The position numbers and the translations under genes were made by a program. DNA of 64,000 nt from NCBI RefSeq assembly GCF_000247695.1, contig NW_004624855.1, positions 596,541 to 660,540 on the forward strand. The letters run 5' to 3'. Below the pieces are notes generated by a model. That model did no database searches. It saw only the letters and a program-made list of their open reading frames with translations, and was not told the DNA's origin. The stretch is from Heterocephalus glaber. Its lineage: Eukaryota; Chordata; Mammalia; Rodentia; Bathyergidae. Below are positions 56,985 to 64,000 of this stretch, one piece after another; the first letter of the stretch is position 1; every line of letters begins with the position of its first letter.

Positions 56985-59431
56985 AACCTCCTCACAGCTA
57001 AAAGTCTAAACAACAAGCTCCAGCTAGCTTTCCCAGCTACCCCAACTTCCTCACCTGTGCTTTCATCATCAGGTGGCATTCCTAGTTTGATAAACTTGAC
57101 ATTATTCTCCCCTGATAATTTTCAAGGCACTCAATTTAGGTAGGTAATAACAGGTGTGGAGGCGAGGGCTAAAATTGAACTATAGGGATTTTCTAGTTTC
57201 TTGAATGTGACTGTATCAAATAAAAAAAGGAATTACTTCAAATCTTTAAGTCTTGTGAAAAAAATCGACAGAAAATAGAAGAGAAAAGAAAGTTTGAGGA
57301 GGGAGAAATATTGACTTTATTTTCTGGAGAGGTTAAGGTTGAAGGGTAAATTATTTACATTTTCCAAACTATGTTCTTTTTGTATTTTAGTCTGAAATTA
57401 GGTTATTACAGTATAAACACAGGTAATTTTTGCTGATCAAATGCTCGAATTGGTAATGTCACAGAAGAGACACCTTACTATGTAACAGGTGCAGTATTTC
57501 TGATTAATTATTAGAAAGAATTTAGAACATGGGAGAAAAACCCAGTGATACTATTGGGCTGTACTCCCTAAGACCTCTCAGAGTAAGAACAGCCCATGTA
57601 GAAAATTGACTAGAACAAATGGCTTTAAGCAAAACATGTTCTCTTAATTAGAAATAGCCCAGAAAAAAAGAGCAAAAGCTTCATCCTGATGGTATAGACC
57701 AGTAAAGATGGAACGTTTAGAGCTTCCAATGATATGAACAACCCGTTGTGTCATGCATGCCATAGATTCACCACCCCAATATAGACTAATAACCATTCCT
57801 AAGTTTACTATTGACTAGAATCATCAAAATAAAATTATAGTTGATCATACAAGCATTAATATTCTAGCACTGATAATTCTTATTTAATTTAAATTGTGAG
57901 GTTTAAGAAAATAAGCATGAAGTTGAGACTGTAAATAGAAAAGTAAACATCTTTATAAATAATTCCACTAATTGTTTCTTATAAACTTACAGTTTGATAT
58001 TCCATTTCACCAAATCTCCTATGATTTGAAAAAAAAATAATACTGAGTCAAAATAAGATGTTAAAATTTTGTCTCTGTTTACCTGCCTCCAGCATTTACA
58101 ATTTATTTAAATTTTCTTAATCTTTCATTAAATAAGGTGTGACTTATTTACACTTTGAAGCATATTTTATTATATACTTAAAAGGTATTCCTTAAATTGA
58201 CAGTATTTGCTTAGCAAAACCATACATATATGACATAAATGCATACAACACATCTTGTATATTTGCATATGCATATTCATATAATTATAATGCAAATATA
58301 TGAAATTTGTAGAGGTTGAATATATATGTAGATTGGAAATATATTTTTTCACAACTAGGTTTTAACATCATATGTTGTGAGAAATGATTATAATCTAAGC
58401 TCTATGATTTTTTTCCTTCTAAAGACACAAATGGATGTAATCATGAAGAATACACATTTAAATTTTCACCAAAGTTTGAATAAACTGTATCAAAATATTT
58501 AAGGTTATCCAGAGGAGGAAAAACACCCTTTAGTTTCCAGATAATTAAAATTAAATGTGGCTATAATTTAAAAGGATAAATCTGAACCATCTATCCTTTG
58601 CTCTACTAGCTAGAATATTTCCTCTTATATTGGTAATTCTTTGCAGAGAAGAAAAGCATTCATTTGCTTACTTATAGTTTTGGAAAACATGATGAATTTA
58701 ATTATGTAATTTTCCTTTGTGAAATATGCATAGATAGAAATAGAAATAATGAATAAAAAATTTGAGTGTGACTATTTTGATGGAAATAGCAGTGAAAATG
58801 CAAAAATGAAATTATTTCCTATTTAAATTATTATAGCAGCATTCATTAAACCCTTTCTTAAATAGAGTTGGATACTGCAAACTGGAGACAGTATTAATCA
58901 TGGATTTGCCCTGGTTTTTTCTGTATTAGTTCAACCCGAATGTTTATTTTCAGGTTGCAAATAGTAGTTTGCTAGGTATTCAGATATTAAGAGCAATTTA
59001 GATTAAAGAGGTTTAAAGCTCATTTGTGAAATGCTTATATTATTTGAACTGTTTTAAAAAGATTTGCTTAGCTAAAGTCATTGGATCAGAATAATTCTGA
59101 CATTTTTAATCTCCCTTTTTTACTAAGAACTTTAGACATTTCATTTACAATTTTGAATGACAAAATTGAGTTAAGTAATTTATTAGAAATAGTGCGGTAA
59201 AGGGAAAATTTGTGCCTAGGGAAGAAAATACACTAAATCTTAATCAAGATAGAACATAGAGGCAACTCAAAGACAATATACACTCTCCCTTCTTTTGTGT
59301 TTGACAGATTTTCTAAATTTACTTAGTTTATAGTAATATTTGGCAAGGTATGCAAAAGCTAATTATATAGCAATTCTATATAGAGGATATATTTCATAAG
59401 CTAACCAATTACAATGATCAAAAACATAACA
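56985..59431. other. Unannotated AT-rich sequence
   Basis: No gene or recognisable repeat in about 2.4 kb. Confidence 0.5.
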
Positions 59432-59439
59432 GTATATAC

Positions 59440-59519
59440 CAGTGGTGGTGAACCTACAGCACGTGTGCCGCAGCAGGCTATTTGTATCATTCAAAGCCTT
59501 AAAAGATTAGCCATCACTG
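59440..59519 (-). mobile_element. 80-bp hAT-type MITE, copy 2
   Basis: Ends CAGTGGTGGTGAACC and GGCTAATC-like (right end, read inward, CAGTGATGGCTAATC) are inverted repeats. Near-matching 8-bp flanks (gtatatac / gtatatgg) lie at 59432-59439 and 59520-59527, as expected for hAT elements. The reverse complement aligns with 40581-40661. Confidence 0.8.
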
Positions 59520-59527
59520 GTATATGG

Positions 59528-60084
59528 CATAGATGTTCCAGGATTATCAAGAAGGAACTGGTGGACAGAGAGGAGCTGGGGTGGGGGGATCTGAAATGAT
59601 GTAAATGAATAACAGAAGGAAGATTTTCCCCAAATTGATCATTATACTATATTAGGTCAAGTTACCTTTGGCATCTAAGAATTGTAGTTATGTCTGAAAT
59701 TAATTTAGATGTGATAAGTACTAATATGCTTAGCGTTTATTATAATTCCTGTTGACTTTTTAGGTAATTGGCTCTTGTTTGTACTAAAAATATTAGCAAA
59801 TAAAATGAATTTTACTTTTATTGAACCAAAATGATCAGGCCTTCTTTAATTGATTTGTAACTTCAAACATTCTGTTTTTCCACATTTGTCCAGTTTTTAA
59901 AACTAGTGAATGTGTTTTGATATTTTATTGATTCATAGCAGTGCAATTTGAGAGCATAAATAAAATACTGCTTTTAAATTTCCTTCCATATCAAATGAAA
60001 GCAAAGAACAATATAAATCCCTTTTTTATGATATAATAAATTACTTTATATTCTTACTTTTTACTCAGTTCAGTCATTGTTTTA
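59528..60084. other. Unannotated AT-rich sequence
   Basis: No gene or recognisable repeat. Confidence 0.5.
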
Positions 60085-61465
60085 ATTTTTATAAGTATAT
60101 ATTAACAATATAGAATGAGATTCATTTTGGTATATTGATATATGCATGTAACATATTTTGATTACTTTCAATTCCATTTCCCCTCTGCATTTATTCCCTA
60201 TTCCCTCTGATACCTTTTCTTATAACCAAAAGCCTACCTTCTAGTTTCCTGTCATCTCTTCTATTTTTTTTTTTAGATTGTTTATTTAACTTTCTGAATC
60301 TGGCTCTATTTCAGTTATGATTACGATCTCTAGTTCCATCCATTTTCCTGTGAATGACATGATTTTGTTCTTCTTTGAGGCTAAATAATATTCCTTTGGT
60401 TTATATACTACATTTTTTTTATGCATTTATCTGTTGACAGTCATCCAGGCTATTTCTGTAGTTTAGTTTTTGTGAATTGTATACAAATCACATGAGTATG
60501 CATATATTACTGTGGTATGCTGTCTTTAATTCTCTTGGAAATATATCAAGGAGTGATATAGATAGATGAAATGGTATTTCTATTTTTAGTTTTTTGAGGA
60601 ACGTTTATTCAGATTTCCATACTGATTGTATTAGTTTACACTCTCGTTAATAGTGTGAGAAGATTCCTTTTCCCCTACATACTTAAAAAGATTCATGGTT
60701 TTTTTGTTTTGTTTTGTTTTCTTGATGAAAGCCATTCTGATTCAAAATGAAATGAAATCTCAAAGTAGTTTTGATTTGCATTTCCACAGCAGCTAAAGAT
60801 GATGAACATTCATCATATATTTATCAGACATTTGTACTTGTTTTGGAAAGTATTTAATTTCATTTGGCCATTTACTAATTGGGTATTTTTGGAGTTAATT
60901 TTCTGGAGTTCTTTATGTATTCTAGACATTCATCATCTATCAAAAGAATAACTAGCAAAATTTTCTCCCATTCTATAGATTGTCTCTTCTTTATGTTGAT
61001 TGTTTCCTTTGCTGTGCAAGAGCTTTTTATTTTGTTGTAGTTCCATTTGTTCATTCTTGATATTATTTCCCTTTTTTTCCCTTAAATTCTTTTATTGGTA
61101 CATCTTAAGTATACAGTACATTTACATTTATCATTGGGTACTTGTACGTGTACATGATATATCTTGGTTTTTAATTTTTTTTTTTTAATTTTTTTCTTGG
61201 TTCTTATTTTTTCCCCATTCCCTGTCCTCCTTTCACCCCCTCCACCCTTCCCTATTTACAAAGACTTTGTTTCCATTTTTTCCTTTTCTCATAATTTTTC
61301 CTTTCCCTTCTTTCCTTTCACCTTCCCCTCCCACTTCCCCCACCCCTTAGGAACTTTTCTTCCTATTTCAAATTATCAATTTTCCTTTTTTATTGGATTT
61401 CTATCCAGGAAGTCTCTGCCTATGCCTACAGCTTCAAGTATTTACCCTGTGTTTTCTTCTAGTAC
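60085..61465 (-). mobile_element. Older L1 3' half, split by a younger L1
   Basis: The plus strand is antisense L1 throughout: TTCCATACTGATTGTATTAG, TTTACACTC, GTTTTGATTTGCATTTCC, CATTTGGCCATTTAC, CTCCCATTCTATAGATTGTCTCTTC and, after the nested element, TCTCTGCCTATGCCTACAG. It covers the 3' UTR and the end of ORF2. No frame survives. A younger L1 3' end occupies 61083-61385. Confidence 0.82.
61083..61385 (-). mobile_element. Younger L1 3' UTR nested in an older L1
   Basis: TTTTATTGGTACATCTTAAGTATACAG, CATTTATCATTGGGTACTTG, TGATATATCTTGG, then the C/T-rich tract ending ATTTCAAATTATCAATT: the 3' UTR of the window's younger L1 subfamily. It contains an internal duplication of TCTTGGTTYTTA separated by a T run (about 61161-61207). 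Host L1 sequence resumes on both sides. Confidence 0.85.
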
Positions 61466-62609
61466 AATGCAAGTCCTTTCTAAACATAAGAACTCTTTTT
61501 ATCCAAGGAAGACTGTTTCTTAAGTTCATTTGGTCATAAATTAAAAGTAATGCATTTGTTATAATGCCCATTTATTCACTTGAAAATAAAATTAATGAGA
61601 TGGGCTTGTTTCATCTGAGCCTTCTCATATTCCATATTCTCCAATAAAAGGCAGTGTTGGACCAGTCTGAACTGAATTTTTACATGTAAATCACCACATG
61701 TAAAATTTCATATTATATGACTATCAGAAACATGAATAATACATTATCATTCCAACTAAGCATCCATGAGATGAACTAAAGTTATCAAAGAAATGTAGTA
61801 GGAAAGACGTAAAGGCAGCTTCTTTCTAAACAACTGGTATGAAAAGACGGGTTGAAGAGGAGAGGCATATCCAAGCCACACACACCAGAAATGAACCTAC
61901 AATATATTGATGCCCCTTATGCTGGCTGGCAGTAGCTGGCCCAGGGCTGTGTGTAGTGGATTTTACACAGTAAGGAGTGGCAGGCCTAAGGTCAGACCTT
62001 CAAGCTACTTTTGGACTTTGGAAGTTACTACAGAGCCTTAATTTACTATTGTCCAACCTGCAGCACATTGCCTGTGTTGGGCCAGTTCAAGTTATTCTGT
62101 ATTTTAAATGAGCCATTTTGTAAATAGTACGTCTCTCTTATTCCCAGGAGATTTTAAATATGCAGTAGCTAAAAGCCCATGCTATGAAGGTTGAATTTAA
62201 AACATGATATCCTCTAATAATAGTGCTCTAAGGAACTACTATATATATAGTATAAATTTAAGGTGGCAGATAGGTTAGCAATTGTTTAAATCCTCTTTGC
62301 TTGTGATGGATTAACTGTTGTGAAATATTCAAATTTTGTAAGGAAGTTTTCTAATGTACTAAACTTCTATATTTACTAGAGCTAGAATGGAACTGATGCT
62401 ATTTACAGTAGTTACTATTATATGGTTGTTGCATTTTTAGTATTTAAATTTATTAAGCTACTGTAAAATAGTTATAAATGAGCTGCAATGAAATATATTT
62501 GGATATGTATGTTAGTATTATGTAAATGTGTGCATATCTGTATCTATTTAAAATGCCCATAATAATGTTAAATATTAACTTTCTATATTATATTAGTAAA
62601 AATCTAGGA
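61466..62609. other. Unannotated AT-rich sequence
   Basis: A GC-richer patch at about 61900-62100 matches no family I know. No gene seen. Confidence 0.45.
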
Positions 62610-62784
62610 TTTTTTAATTTTATTTTTTGTTATTTGGTTTTTAGAGACAAGGTCTTGCTATATAGTTCAGGCTAGTCTTAAACTCACTATGTAGCCCAGG
62701 CTGGCCTTGAACTCACAGCTATCCTCCTGTGTCTCAGCCTCCAAAGTGCTGGGATTACAGGGGTGTAAAACCACACTTGGCTCA
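62610..62784 (-). mobile_element. B1 SINE
   Basis: Antisense B1: GAGACAAGGTCTTGCTATATAG, CTATGTAGCCCAGGCTGGCC, CAAAGTGCTGGGATTACAGG. The internal near-duplication of rodent B1 is present. Confidence 0.95.
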
Positions 62785-62791
62785 TAGAATT

Positions 62792-62795
<4 letters not shown>

Positions 62796-62827
<32 letters not shown>

Positions 62828-62959
62828 TTTGAAACATGGTCTTGCTATACAGTTCAAGCTGGCTTTGAACTCACTATGTAGTCCTGGCTGGCCTTACTGA
62901 TCCTCCTGCCTCCGCCTCCTGAGTGCTGGAATTACAGGCATGCAACACCATGCCTAGCC
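62796..62959 (-). mobile_element. B1 SINE with a (TG)n tail
   Basis: Antisense B1 (CATGGTCTTGCTATACAG, CTATGTAGTCCTGGCTGGCC, GAGTGCTGGAATTACAGGC). The tail side is a (TG)n tract, 62796-62825. A perfect 11-bp target duplication (tagaattaact) lies at 62785-62795 and 62960-62970. Confidence 0.95.
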
Positions 62960-62970
62960 TAGAATTAACT

Positions 62971-63537
62971 CAGAATTTTTCTATAGTAAGGCTATTAATT
63001 GATTTACTCATCATGTAAAAGCCTTGTAAGTGAATTGATTTATCTTCTCAAACTCATGAATTTTTTGTTCCTTGAGACTACATTAGAAGCTCTTGACATC
63101 TGACCATGTATTTAAAAAATAACCACCAAGCAGTTAACATAACCATGCATAAACCAAGTTTGATTATTTTTATTACTTATATGCATGTCCAATATTGATT
63201 TAAATAAATAACAGCAAGGAGTCTGGTAAGATTAGCTACTGTGAATTTTTCCCTATGATACACACAAATCTCATAAATATAGTTTCTAATTTTAAAGTCT
63301 AAAATATTATTCTTTAACATAATATATGAACTAAAGAATCAAGAAATTTTCAGATAACATAAATTTTTGCTTTGTGTCCATTTTGGTTTAGCAAAATGAT
63401 TCCTTTGATGACTTTTATTTCACTAACAAATCAATATTAAGAATCAATAGTGGACATGTGTTATGTTATGCCTGGTGTGTTATGCCTAGAACTAACATTA
63501 GTACAAAATTATCTTATCAAAGAAGTGTTGATCTAAT
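62971..63537. other. Unannotated AT-rich sequence
   Basis: No gene or recognisable repeat. Confidence 0.5.
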
Positions 63538-63712
63538 TCGTTGGTTCCAAATTTTGCTGCACATTGGAATTATTTGGGGAATTAAAGAAAACACTAATAC
63601 CTTCTTTCCACCCCTACACATTTGGATTAAAATGCTTTGGGCTAAGACCTGGGCATCAAGATTTTTAAAGCTTCCCATAAAATTTAAACATGCAACATTT
63701 GTGAACCTTTGA
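63538..63712 (+). mobile_element. MER5-type hAT relic
   Basis: GGTTCCAAATTTTGCTGCACATTGGAATTATTTGGGG, CACCCCTACACATTTGG, CTAAGACCTGGGCATC and AAAGCTTCCC follow the MER5A/B consensus order. Old non-autonomous DNA transposon. Confidence 0.78.
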
Positions 63713-63723
63713 TATAACCAGGA

Positions 63724-63800
63724 ATTATAATATATTATATATTATATATATTATATATTTAATATATATTATATATTATATATTATATATTATACATATA
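63724..63800. repeat. (TATATAAT)n AT-rich repeat
   Basis: Alternating TA and TAATA units over about 75 bp, strongly self-complementary. Near-pure A/T. Confidence 0.92.
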
Positions 63801-64000
63801 CCTTGAGAACTTCCCTGATGAAACCTCCACCTTTACCTAGGCTATGCAGGAGGAATTGATCCCTTTCTTCCCAAGGAACCCTAAAATATTTCCACTACAT
63901 GACATTCCCTTTTATTTACATATTGTTTTCACTCTAGATTGTTAGTGCCTTAGTTATTTCATAAGGAAAAGTATATCTGATTAATTTCTTCTCTTTGTAA

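Noticed and set aside
63724..63800. AT palindromes as a possible replication origin or matrix-attachment site
   Set aside because: Such tracts are common simple repeats; nothing else nearby supports a function.

Overview
The window looks like mammalian, specifically rodent, nuclear DNA. It is AT-rich and full of short retroposons. I count 17 tRNA-derived ID-type SINEs (A box around GGGGATTTAGCTCAGTGG, B box around GAGTTCGATCCC, then a poly(A) tail), five B1 copies, two B1-ID composites, several L1 3' ends of one rodent-type subfamily, and older L2, MIR, MER5 and LTR relics shared by mammals. The ID consensus and the B1-ID composites suggest a rodent outside the mouse/rat group, possibly a beaver-like or other non-murid lineage. 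That is inference and I cannot name the species.

I recognise no intact host protein-coding gene. The open frames are nearly all shadows of repeats. The clear coding relics are two. The first is a broken piggyBac-type DNA transposase (about 5042-7275, + strand) whose C-terminal cysteine-rich region and 3' flank are duplicated in tandem. The second is a 5'-truncated L1 ORF2 reverse transcriptase (28101-30505, - strand) that contains a 600-base assembly gap.

Layout. 1-4900: a GC-rich minisatellite, then mostly unique sequence with ID SINEs. 5042-7800: the piggyBac relic, split by a B1 and an L1 3' end. 8699-9388: a solo LTR with 79-bp tandem repeats. 10830-11331: a MaLR-like LTR carrying a nested ID. 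13973-18580: a Tigger-like MITE, a B1, L2 and an old L1. 19135-24160: ID SINEs, MIRs, a MaLR-like repeat and L2. 26002-30505: ID SINEs and the large L1. 32200-33605: a long L2. 36024-37930: a MaLR LTR, an ID, a second retroviral LTR and a MIR. 40581-47096: a hAT MITE, a B1-ID composite, ID SINEs, an L1 3' end, L2 and two Tigger-like MITEs, one with a perfect 20-bp hairpin. 49925-56984: clustered ID SINEs, another MITE, and an L1 inserted beside a MaLR-like LTR. 59440-63715: a second hAT MITE, an old L1 split by a younger L1, two B1s and a MER5.

Many insertions have target-site duplications that can be read directly, so the relative order of events can be reconstructed at several loci. I found no new multi-gene system. 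The most unusual items are the piggyBac relic with its duplicated zinc-binding region, the LTR whose terminus recurs at each tandem unit, and the MITE hairpin.
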